Shown here: piece after piece, positions 24,601 to 29,864 of the stretch
Numbering within the stretch: position 1 is the first letter of the stretch
Layout of the letters: the number at the start of each line of letters is the position of its first letter
Origin: Manduca sexta
Taxonomy: Eukaryota; Arthropoda; Insecta; Lepidoptera; Sphingidae
Assembly: GCF_014839805.1 (NCBI RefSeq)
Contig: NC_051134.1
Location: forward strand, 8,835,170-8,899,169
Length of the DNA: 64,000 nt
Reading direction: 5' to 3'
Notes under the pieces: generated by a model
The model's database searches: none
What the model was told of the DNA's origin: nothing
What the model saw: only the letters and a program-made list of their open reading frames with translations
Position numbers and translations under genes: made by a program

Positions 24601-27600
24601 AATTTATTAAACCTCGCCACTGTCATATTTTTGAATTGTACCCAGAAACGTGAATTAGTTGTATTAATAACAGAAAACTTGTACTGTTATACCATCGACA
24701 AAGTAATTTTGGTTAATTTAACGATACAAACACAGTCTTTAGATTCATACAGTCTGTCGTAAACTTTTGCCGAGATTGGGCTGAACTAAATCTATAACAG
24801 TCACTTAAATAATTGAGATTTTCTATCATTAATCAATGCCATACTGTATAATTCTAAAGACCTTAAAGAAGAGGTTAGTTCAGTATTGTAGGGCTGCCAT
24901 AAAAAAAAAACACAACTAAAACCCACAATAAAACTCAATAAACATGCACATGCAGATAGCTTCACGATATAGTTGTTCATACCTTGACCTCACCGCCTGC
25001 CGCTTTGTATTGCACGTAGTCGAGTCCGTTCGACCCATAGCTAATGTGATACTCCTGCACGAACTCCTGGGAGTGGGCGCGCCCTTGCGTGGCAACCCTG
25101 GTCACATTCTTAACCGAGCCCAGGTCTATTATCAACTGCTGGTCGAAGTCGCTCTCGGACGCCGTCCACGCATTCGTACCTTTCGTAGAATTTATTTTTA
25201 CTCTGGTATCCTTTACCCTTTTTAGGTTCGATTGTTAGACATTTTTGAAGTTTATTTCGAAATAACAAGACGACGGTTTTGTATTTTCTTTTATTCATGT
25301 TTTCCATGTTGTAACTTGAGGTTATATTTTTTAACAATATCTTATAATAAAGCATAAATGAGAGCATGCAAACAAACAGTAACCCAATAAAAATGAAAAA
25401 ACACAAGCACTATATGTAGGTATAAATTCTAAAACAAAGCAAGTTTAGCGACTAACATAGTTTTACTTTAAACAACTAAAACGTCGATATAAGTCACTCC
25501 CATAATCACATAACGACACCGCTGCCCATAACAGAAGCCTGTAGCAGATAACTTTAGTCTTCAAATTACAATGCGTGATAAGTATTGCTGGAAGCTCGTC
25601 ATCTGAGGTCACCCACTTCTCACACCTAGTTATCAAGGCGCATCAGAAATGCTTCTCTAGCTTCTTCATAAAATCTTCACTGAAGGTTTCATCAGGATTG
25701 TACAGAGGTTTCGCTTCTTGTACCAAATCCTCAAACGTCAAAAACTCGAACTTCACCGGCGAGTTTTCCCGCCTGTCCTTGGAATGTATAGACACGGCTA
25801 CGGCGTGTCTATCGTCTATTAAAGTCTCTTGAAAATGCCAATCTTTTTTCAATACGCCCCTGTCGTACAACTTCGTATCAGTCACCGTCTCCCCTACACG
25901 CAACTCGAAATTTTCTATCGAAAAACTTTTTTCTTTCATCGCGATTGTTAAACCCACCCCTGTATTTTTGACATAACTCTCCTTCAAACACCAGATTCGG
26001 TAAAAACACGCAATCTGCTCCAGCTCAGTGCGGAAACTCTTGACAGTGTTCCATTCATGCTCCGAGAACTGCCTCGACATTAAACGGAAGAATTCCGGTA
26101 TATCTTTATTCACTGGGGGCTCTATTTTCATCACATCTATGCCTATATTCGCCCCTAAATTACCAGCTAACACAACATAATCTCCTTGATGAGATACATT
26201 GAAACTAATGGGGATGTCTCCAGCCCCCAGCAAATACGGTTTGCCTCTATCATCTCTGCCAAAATGTATGTCCTCATAAGGAATTGACATGGACAAGTGT
26301 ACATACTTCCTCAGCATGAGCCGTCCAACCAGAGATGACTTGGCGTCATCTTGGAACACAAATTTATCTATGCGCTGCTTCTCCTCAGGTTGTATGTAGC
26401 TGGAAGCGGCAATGATCTCTTCTTTAGAAGGATTCCACTGTTTGGCATTGAAAGCCCATCTAACATTGGTATTCTCTGCCATTATTTTGATAATTCTCTG
26501 CTGATTATATATAATTGAGGTCCAATTACCATGCAGTCTGTGGACCTGCAGACCAACGAAACTTCATTTCACTTTCAATCCTCTTGATATATCTTTGCGG
26601 TTTTATTCCATTGATAAATAAATGTAACACATAATTAAGCAAAAACAAAAATTAACACTTATCATGCAATTTGTGACTACAAATATTTTTTTGGAAATAT
26701 TTTAAATTCTAGCACACAAAAAGTGCTACTAAAGCATTGCAAACTTCATTGAATAAAAGTGTAAAATGTGTTGAAAAACCAACAATCAGATTTCGAAAGA
26801 TAACCTTTAAACCGACCTAGTTAATGACTAAATATATTTGCGAGTCAACTAAATCAGTCACTGGATTGTTTGCTTATCAACCTTTTAACTACAAAAGAAT
26901 AATAAAAAACAAATCAGGGAGTAAATACAAAAAAACAATGCTATCTAGGTTTATTACAGCATTTGACCTATAACTGTAAATATTGTTTGTTTATAACATT
27001 TTATACATATTTATTATAAACACTGGAATATAAAAAAATTTCTAATTGAACTGCCAATGTCTACATTAACATGGACATAAATAACAATTCACTGACTATA
27101 AATTATACTTCTTTATATCCAATGGAATGTAAAATATACATTTTTAAATCATTCCACCAGATTTATTGAGCAATCATTTTACATTGTTTTATGTACAGAT
27201 ATAGGCCAAAGTTCACTGTTTATTTTAAAAATAATACTCACCATACAACTTAGCATTATCTGCCCCTCTGTCCCTGAGGCTGGATGTGGCGGATAACTTA
27301 GCGTTCTCTACGAGGGGCTCATTGCATTCATAATCATAGTAATATCTTGCAGAATCTGAAAATAATGAGACATTAATATATTAAAAATACACTTTTAGAG
27401 ACTATTGCTTTCAGTTCCAGTTTTTATCTTTAAAATTTAGCAGGGTCATCTAATATGTCAATACATGTTTTTTTAATTTATTGTATTATATGTTTTTATA
27501 CTGCTCTAATTTGTATATAATGCTTAGATATACTTTTTTTAAACATTTTTATGTCCATAAACATGTCTTAGCATTTGGAATATATGCCAATGTATCATCA

Positions 27601-28168
27601 TTTTGATTACTAAAGTTAATAAGCAAGTCTGTCCTTTATAGCCTTTAGTCTACAAAAAAACATAATTATATGAGGAAGAAACTCTAGGACGACCAGAAAT
27701 GTATGAGATTTGCCTCTCGATAATACAAGGCAGATTCATGTTCTGAATGTGTCCACAGCCATGTACCATTTATTTTAGACCAGTGGTATATGTGTAGAAC
27801 TATAATGTGCATCCTCTATATAAATCGATAAATTATGCATATAGACTACTCCACAAAATAGTAAGTACTTTTCTTTTTTAAGTAAATAGTTGAGGAAAGC
27901 ATTATAGTTTACCGCATCTGAGGTATGATGCATCATCATAACACGTGATATTATTGAATTAAAGCAATAATGATAATAGTACATACTATACTATGGTGAC
28001 CCGGTCTTTATAGAAATATTGATACGGGAATTATATCTGTATTTGTAATGTATCGAAATATAGAAACGTAAAAATTTAAGGTAAAAGATCGTTATACATA
28101 CCAGCTTTGGAATTAGTAATGCTATGGCAAAGCAACACAACGAAATAATACACAAAACCACTCATCAT
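3572..28168 (-). CDS. Nrx-IV: Neurexin-IV (CASPR-like) cell-adhesion protein, whole gene
   Basis: Type I membrane protein of septate junctions and neuron-glia contacts. Coding exons in transcript order: 28168-28102, 27355-27242, then 25179-24983 or 24205-24009, 21389-21248, 20709-20506, 20108-19942, 19384-19208, 18646-18485, 17826-17610, 16952-16808, 16313-16207, 15373-15248, 14731-14528, 14452-14273, 14055-13918, 13583-13447, 12678-12527, 11945-11749, 10515-10375, 9566-9387, 8210-8077, 7731-7521, 4818-4681, 4356-4265, 3670-3572. All junctions are GT/AG and phases join to 3,828 nt, 1,275 aa, close to the fly protein as I recall it. Domain order is signal peptide, F5/8C (about 30-173), LamG1 (174-356), LamG2 (357-530), EGF1 (531-566), fibrinogen-like (567-736), LamG3 (about 770-944), EGF2 (945-991), LamG4 (992-1175), membrane helix (about 1214-1232) and a short tail ending EFFI. 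This is the Nrx-IV/CASPR layout. The start is the first of two adjacent ATGs before the signal peptide. No break was seen. Confidence 0.95.
3679..3991 (-). mobile_element. tRNA-derived SINE, same sense as Nrx-IV, next to exon 25
   Basis: Minus strand: head GCGACGGTAGCTTAGTTGGG with box B-like GGTTCGAATCAC, body with GAAGTCTACC-type sequence, tail running to within about 8 nt of the Nrx-IV exon 25 acceptor. An older copy with many substitutions. Confidence 0.85.
4265..4356 (-). CDS. Nrx-IV: Nrx-IV exon 24: transmembrane helix and 4.1-binding juxtamembrane motif
   Basis: Encodes [17 protein letters not shown], a clear membrane helix, then [13 protein letters not shown]. In fly Nrx-IV and vertebrate CASPR proteins the corresponding basic HKGxY segment binds FERM/4.1-type proteins (Coracle in the fly); that role is inferred from family knowledge. 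Confidence 0.93.
4681..4818 (-). CDS. Nrx-IV: Nrx-IV exon 23: extracellular juxtamembrane stalk
   Basis: Encodes [20 protein letters not shown] and a proline- and acid-rich stalk ending [11 protein letters not shown], just before the membrane helix. The final Cys of LamG4 (DFCG) is in this exon. The acceptor at 4819-4820 lies only 17 bp from the end of a Helitron (4838). Confidence 0.92.
4838..5977 (-). mobile_element. Lep1-like non-autonomous Helitron, copy 1
   Basis: On the minus strand it starts A|TCTATACTATTATATAAAG, runs through CTCTTCAGC-type sequence and a (GTTT)n microsatellite, contains six 123-bp units and ends in a GC-rich hairpin (GCGGGCGGAGCCGCGGGC) then AAAAGCTAT. The expected CTAG end has one change. 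TC start, terminal hairpin, CTRR-like end and lack of target duplication are Helitron marks. It has no coding capacity and sits in the Nrx-IV intron between exons 22 and 23, ending 17 bp from the exon 23 acceptor side. Confidence 0.8.
5178..5915. repeat. 123-bp tandem array inside Helitron copy 1
   Basis: Anchor TTACTGCTCC or TTACTGCTCT recurs at 5178, 5301, 5424, 5547, 5670 and 5793, exactly 123 bp apart each time. The last unit ends where the (CAAA)n tract begins. Units differ only by scattered substitutions and compensated small indels. Confidence 0.93.
6128..7254 (-). mobile_element. Lep1-like non-autonomous Helitron, copy 2
   Basis: Same structure as copy 1, with intact ends: A|TCTATACT at 7254 and AAAAGCTAG|T at 6128, i.e. 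inserted between A and T. It contains six units of the 123-bp repeat (one with a 14-bp deletion, one with a 1-bp deletion) and a (GTTT)n tract. It is separated from copy 1 by 150 bp of unrelated sequence. Confidence 0.85.
6466..7188. repeat. 123-bp tandem array inside Helitron copy 2
   Basis: Anchors at 6466, 6575, 6698, 6821, 6944 and 7067. Steps are 109, 123, 123, 123, 123 and finally 122 bp. The first unit lacks 14 bp (GCGTGATGATATAT). Same monomer as in copy 1. Confidence 0.93.
7521..9566 (-). CDS. Nrx-IV: Nrx-IV exons 20-22: laminin G domain 4
   Basis: Exons 9566-9387, 8210-8077 and 7731-7521. They encode [77 protein letters not shown] and the closure [19 protein letters not shown]. The intron between exons 20 and 21 carries an interspersed repeat (8580-8808). 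Confidence 0.93.
8580..8808 (+). repeat. unclassified interspersed repeat, family B, near full
   Basis: Landmarks in order: ATATATCCGCTCGGATAACA, CCACCGTACACAAGGT, GTGGCCCACG, GGCCGGCATAATTGTGTCGA, GGGTAATCAT, CACTCCACAT, GTGCAGTGGGGCTA, TTGCCGTGCC. Copies are named family B below. Confidence 0.8.
10375..10515 (-). CDS. Nrx-IV: Nrx-IV exon 19: EGF-like domain 2
   Basis: Encodes [20 protein letters not shown], then [16 protein letters not shown], an EGF module with the usual CxNGxC core. It is a single exon flanked by phase-1 introns, the classic movable EGF phase. Confidence 0.94.
11010..11724. repeat. interspersed repeat, family C, split by about 385 bp
   Basis: Segments 11010-11120 (CGGTACAATTAGTG, ACCGCCATCTTGTCAACATC) and 11505-11724 (AGATGGCGACATCGATC, GTCGGAGGGGCCGCGACCGG, CATCTGCCTGACTGGGAATC, CTGTTCCTCTACAG) match one continuous copy at 43344-43650. 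The right border is about 24 bp from the Nrx-IV exon 18 donor. Confidence 0.7.
11749..14055 (-). CDS. Nrx-IV: Nrx-IV exons 15-18: laminin G domain 3
   Basis: Exons 14055-13918, 13583-13447, 12678-12527 and 11945-11749. They encode [61 protein letters not shown] and the closure [20 protein letters not shown]. Phases join. The last exon is extremely GC-rich, and its donor at 11748 lies about 24 nt from an interspersed repeat. The intron between exons 16 and 17 holds a 402-bp retroposon (12737-13138). Confidence 0.92.
12737..13138 (-). mobile_element. 402-bp poly(A) retroposon fragment with 9-10 bp target duplication
   Basis: On the minus strand it ends in a 14-A tail (plus-strand T run 12737-12750) after CGGTGATAACCAAGGCAGTT and is flanked by ATTGTTAAG at 12728-12736 and 13139-13147. 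Poly(A) plus short target duplication means LINE-type priming. The body is GC-rich and non-tRNA-like, probably a 5'-truncated LINE 3' end. Sits in the Nrx-IV intron next to exon 17. Confidence 0.8.
14273..15373 (-). CDS. Nrx-IV: Nrx-IV exons 12-14: fibrinogen-like region
   Basis: Exons 15373-15248, 14731-14528 and 14452-14273. They encode [17 protein letters not shown] (the start of a fibrinogen-like C module), a helical stretch [20 protein letters not shown], and a Cys-rich end [19 protein letters not shown] with KWCNCDAEY. The strong GC bias of these exons against AT-rich introns is clear. Confidence 0.92.
14836..14938 (+). repeat. family B repeat, internally deleted
   Basis: Has the start (CAGCCCGGATGGCGACCACGG) and the end (AAGTGCAGTGGAGG) but lacks the middle third. 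Confidence 0.7.
15455..15535 (+). mobile_element. SINE head only, joined to unrelated sequence
   Basis: GCGGCGATAGCCTAGTTGGG (box A) and GCAGGTTCAAATCCCAAGGG (box B) match the SINE family head. After GGCACACAC the sequence departs from the family body, so this is truncated or a different SINE sharing the head. Confidence 0.75.
15882..15938. repeat. perfect hairpin, 25-bp arms, 5-nt loop
   Basis: CAAGTGCCACCTCGCACATT at 15883 on is mirrored exactly by AATGTGCGAGGTGGCACTTG ending 15937, through a TCCAAAAATTCTTTGGA centre. In the Nrx-IV intron between exons 11 and 12. Confidence 0.9.
16207..16313 (-). CDS. Nrx-IV: Nrx-IV exon 11: EGF-like domain 1
   Basis: Encodes [19 protein letters not shown], then [14 protein letters not shown], a six-cysteine EGF module on its own exon (phase 2 in, phase 1 out). 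EGF between LamG2 and the fibrinogen-like region is the CASPR/Nrx-IV order. Confidence 0.93.
16444..16713. mobile_element. MITE, 270 bp, with long terminal inverted repeats
   Basis: Arms of about 65 bp: left CCCTATTCATAGACGGTATT, GAGCATTGCTATGATAA; right, reversed, CCCTTATTCATAGACGCTAT, GAGCATTGCTGTGATAA. Lies in the Nrx-IV intron between exons 10 and 11. Confidence 0.8.
16808..18646 (-). CDS. Nrx-IV: Nrx-IV exons 8-10: laminin G domain 2
   Basis: Exons 18646-18485, 17826-17610 and 16952-16808. They encode [18 protein letters not shown], the LGV-type strands [10 protein letters not shown] and [10 protein letters not shown], and the closure [19 protein letters not shown] followed by a Cys-Cys pair and DACQMIDR leading into EGF1. 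The intron between exons 8 and 9 carries an interspersed repeat and the 113-bp repeat at 18231-18343. Confidence 0.93.
18070..18217 (+). repeat. family B repeat, 3'-truncated
   Basis: Starts GGATATATTTCATATCCACC and runs to GCCGGCATAATTGTGTCGAC and GAGGGGTAATCA, then breaks off shortly before the 113-bp repeat at 18231. Confidence 0.75.
18231..18343 (+). repeat. 113-bp repeat, copy 1
   Basis: Runs from CTCAAGGTCCATTTTCATAC to TTAGTTCTCGCAGTTG. By hand alignment 110 of 113 bases equal the reverse complement of 48895-49007. In a Nrx-IV intron. Confidence 0.85.
18695..18876 (+). repeat. family B repeat
   Basis: ATCCAGATAGCGACCACCGT, GGCCGGCATAATCGTGTCAA and GGTTACTTTGCCG are in family order. 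Lies just upstream of Nrx-IV exon 8. Confidence 0.75.
19208..20709 (-). CDS. Nrx-IV: Nrx-IV exons 5-7: laminin G domain 1
   Basis: Exons 20709-20506, 20108-19942 and 19384-19208 together encode a laminin G fold. Strands include [38 protein letters not shown] and LYIGGVPNF, with the [11 protein letters not shown] closure and a final Cys-Pro. All three join in frame (phase 1, phase 0, phase 0). Introns hold an interspersed-repeat fragment (19619-19712) and a LINE/SINE scrap (19800-19870). Confidence 0.93.
19619..19712 (+). repeat. family B repeat, 3' half only
   Basis: Contains CAAACAGACCAGCATACTTG, GAGGGGTAATCATCTCTCA and CCATCAGCTGCAGT. Confidence 0.65.
21248..21389 (-). CDS. Nrx-IV: Nrx-IV exon 4: end of F5/8C domain
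   Basis: Encodes [16 protein letters not shown] and then [11 protein letters not shown] followed by RVELYGCD, the classic C-terminal strand and closing Cys of an F5/8C domain. It accepts either exon 3 copy in phase 0 and leaves in phase 1. Confidence 0.93.
21390..24008 (-). other. Nrx-IV intron between alternative exon 3b and exon 4
   Basis: 2.6 kb, very AT-rich. It contains a decayed Helitron 3'-end fragment (21419-21597). No exon-like GC-rich segment and no third copy of the discoidin exon was seen. Confidence 0.6.
21419..21597 (-). mobile_element. decayed Helitron 3'-end fragment
   Basis: Shares AGCTTTTGCTCGCGGCT, TTTCCCGGGA, CCTTCCCAGGGTCT, CCATACCAAATT and ACAGACAGACAG with the conserved flank of the two Helitrons, in the same orientation, but has no 123-bp units. 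Lies next to Nrx-IV exon 4. Confidence 0.65.
24009..24205 (-). CDS. Nrx-IV: Nrx-IV exon 3b: alternative middle of F5/8C domain (exon-4-proximal copy)
   Basis: 197 nt, phase 1 in and phase 0 out. It encodes [15 protein letters not shown] and later [19 protein letters not shown], a discoidin core homologous to exon 3a. The acceptor is weak in pyrimidines but has an ACTAAC branch-like hexamer 19-24 nt upstream (minus strand, 24224-24229). Which isoform is neuronal and which glial cannot be told from sequence. Confidence 0.88.
24983..25179 (-). CDS. Nrx-IV: Nrx-IV exon 3a: alternative middle of F5/8C domain (exon-2-proximal copy)
   Basis: 197 nt, phase 1 in and phase 0 out. It encodes [15 protein letters not shown] followed by [14 protein letters not shown], the core of a discoidin domain. 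It has the same length and phases as exon 3b and matches it at 23 of 65 residues by hand alignment. Using both exons would add 394 nt and break the frame, so only one can be in a functional mRNA. It lies in the position of one of the mutually exclusive F5/8C exons described for fly Nrx-IV. Confidence 0.88.
25180..27241 (-). other. Nrx-IV intron 2 host of AASDHPPT
   Basis: 2.06-kb intron. Apart from the nested transferase (25643-26482) it is AT-rich. Nothing else recognised, though the 760 nt upstream of the nested start must contain its promoter and leader. Confidence 0.6.
25643..26482 (-). CDS. AASDHPPT: 4'-phosphopantetheinyl transferase (AASDHPPT-like), nested gene
   Basis: Cytosolic enzyme that moves phosphopantetheine from CoA to a carrier-protein serine, in animals activating fatty acid synthase ACP, mitochondrial ACP and related proteins. 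One uninterrupted 279-aa reading frame. The N-terminal [11 protein letters not shown] matches the family start, followed by [13 protein letters not shown], the P-loop-like [25 protein letters not shown] (93-107), the Mg-binding GID motif (Asp116) and WCLKES (164-169, catalytic Lys/Glu pair). Length fits the animal family (roughly 280-310 aa). The gene lies wholly inside the Nrx-IV intron between exons 2 and 3a and on the same strand, so it needs its own promoter. The start ATG at 26482 follows an A-rich leader. No frameshift is seen. Confidence 0.95.
   Translation of the reverse strand: MAENTNVRWAFNAKQWNPSKEEIIAASSYIQPEEKQRIDKFVFQDDAKSSLVGRLMLRKYVHLSMSIPYEDIHFGRDDRGKPYLLGAGDIPISFNVSHQGDYVVLAGNLGANIGIDVMKIEPPVNKDIPEFFRLMSRQFSEHEWNTVKSFRTELEQIACFYRIWCLKESYVKNTGVGLTIAMKEKSFSIENFELRVGETVTDTKLYDRGVLKKDWHFQETLIDDRHAVAVSIHSKDRRENSPVKFEFLTFEDLVQEAKPLYNPDETFSEDFMKKLEKHF
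27242..27355 (-). CDS. Nrx-IV: Nrx-IV exon 2: start of F5/8 type C domain
   Basis: Encodes about 38 residues including [19 protein letters not shown], the conserved Cys-Asn-Glu-Pro-Leu opening of the discoidin domain. It ends phase 1, leaving a G that combines with the GT starting either alternative exon 3 to give Gly. Confidence 0.9.
28102..28168 (-). CDS. Nrx-IV: Nrx-IV exon 1: start codon and signal peptide
   Basis: The reading starts with two adjacent in-frame ATGs (28168 and 28165). The 22 codons encode a short polar start, a hydrophobic core ([11 protein letters not shown]) and a polar cleavage region (HSITNSKA), as expected of a secretory signal peptide. The exon ends phase 1 at a GTATGT donor and joins exon 2 to make an Asp codon. 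Confidence 0.85.
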
Positions 28169-29733
28169 AATTTCATAATTATTGTGTAAACGTAATTATT
28201 TAGAAATGTTGTGAATTAATCAAAAAACGAAAGAAAACTGTTTGATCATTACTGGCGTTGTCATAATCGAGCAAAGCCGGACAACACCCAAGTTGACCCA
28301 AGTCAAAAAGCAGAGTAGAAAATTCATGTAAGTTTCCGTTGCCGAAAAAAGATAATTGAATCGATAGCAATGAGTAGCAAATCCTCAGATCGAACATTGC
28401 AGCGTTCTTATTGGCCATATTCGTTAACATCAACTTAAATTATCCAATCATAACCGCCATGATGCCGTTATATTACAGTTCTTCGACAACGAAACCTGGG
28501 TTTTGCCAAAATTACTGTTAAAATAAAGTTCATATTATGGATAATCAATTTATGTGAGGGTAATTGACAAATCGATGTAAAATAACAAATAAAACATAAA
28601 AATAAAAAAAATAAAAAAAATAATATTCAAATTCGGAACGCACCATTTGAATTTTTTGTGTTGCCAAAGTATAAGAAAATACATTTTATATTCTTTGTAT
28701 GATAATAAAAAAAAATTGAAGTTATAAGCTTTATATTATTTTACATTTTTTTATGATGGATATTGGATTGTACTATTCAATATAATATATATGTTTACTT
28801 ATTCCACTGAACCAAAATCGTAGTCATAACAATATTTTTTATGTCTTGGGACCGGTGCAGTGTCTGTTGTTCTGTGTTTACCATGGCAATACCAAAATTT
28901 TCTCCTAAAGATTTTACGAAACTCGCGTAGATTGATTATTTTCCTATTTTCATAAAAAACTAATTCAATTTGTTTGGAATTAAGTATATGTGCGGAAAAT
29001 TGTTCTTTCGCTTGATAGTGAAACATTTATTTCATCATCCAAACTAATTTGCAGCTTTATCATCCCGTTACTCCTAATATTTCGTTGCCACGTTTAGAAG
29101 GAATTTTTGCTACAGAATTCTTCAAAAAATGAATATTATTATTTAAAAACAGGAGTTAAAAACGGTAAGTGTAAGGAATAATTTATGCAAATGTAAATGA
29201 ATCATTTACCGATCATGACATACCTGAGCCGACTCGTAATGGAGTTGTGTTGTGATCGGCCCGATATATTTTGACATCTCGTAATCATAATATAAAAGAG
29301 ATTTGCCGGTAAAAAACTAGTTTAACTCTTACTAAATTAGTAAATCTGTTGGGAATTTTGAACATACATTATTATTATTCCCCTTTACATAAGTATCACA
29401 AAAATTATGCCACCCTTATGTATTACTAGAAAGTTATGGCTGTATGTCATCACATATGCCTGTGTATGCCTTACAAGGCGTATTAGAATTCAGAACAATA
29501 AAACTGAATAACGTAATATCTAGCATTCTATCTTCCCTACATTATCATGTGGCTCTAAGCCCAATATTCTGATTTTTCCAATTAGATTCTATGATTTGTG
29601 TACTAAAATTAAAAATGAATTTTACCCATGTACATACCAACATTGCTTTGAAATAAAAAATTAAGGTAATAAATTATTTTTGGTCTCTTAAACAATTGCA
29701 AATCAACATTGTTTGCCTAATGTATTTCAACAG
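28169..29733. promoter_or_regulatory. divergent promoter region of Nrx-IV (minus) and Dic (plus)
   Basis: 1.57 kb separates the Nrx-IV start from the first coding exon of Dic. A plausible untranslated first exon of Dic ends at 29165, where AAAAACG meets a GTAAGT donor, and splices to the acceptor TTTCAACAG ending at 29733. No TATA element was assigned. A 75-codon minus-strand frame at 28799-29026 is unrecognised and is probably noise. Confidence 0.45.
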
Positions 29734-29741
29734 TAGCAAAC

Positions 29742-29864
29742 ATGTCGAGCATGTCAGACCGCAAGGCTGAGCTGGAGAGGAAGAAGGCAAAGCTCCAGGC
29801 CCTCAGGGAGGAGAAGGATCGCCGCCGCAGGGAGAAGGAACAGAAGGATGCAGAAGAAGCACTT
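29742..29864 (+). CDS. sw: Dic exon 1: dynactin-binding coiled coil
   Basis: Forty-one codons, ending phase 0 at GTAAGT. Almost entirely charged heptads ([20 protein letters not shown], then [11 protein letters not shown]), matching the single alpha-helix at the N-terminus of dynein intermediate chains that contacts p150Glued and NudE. Confidence 0.93.

Noticed and set aside
28799..29026. 75-codon minus-strand frame between Nrx-IV and Dic
   Set aside because: No recognised motif, AT-rich codon use, no supporting splice sites; left as promoter/intergenic sequence.
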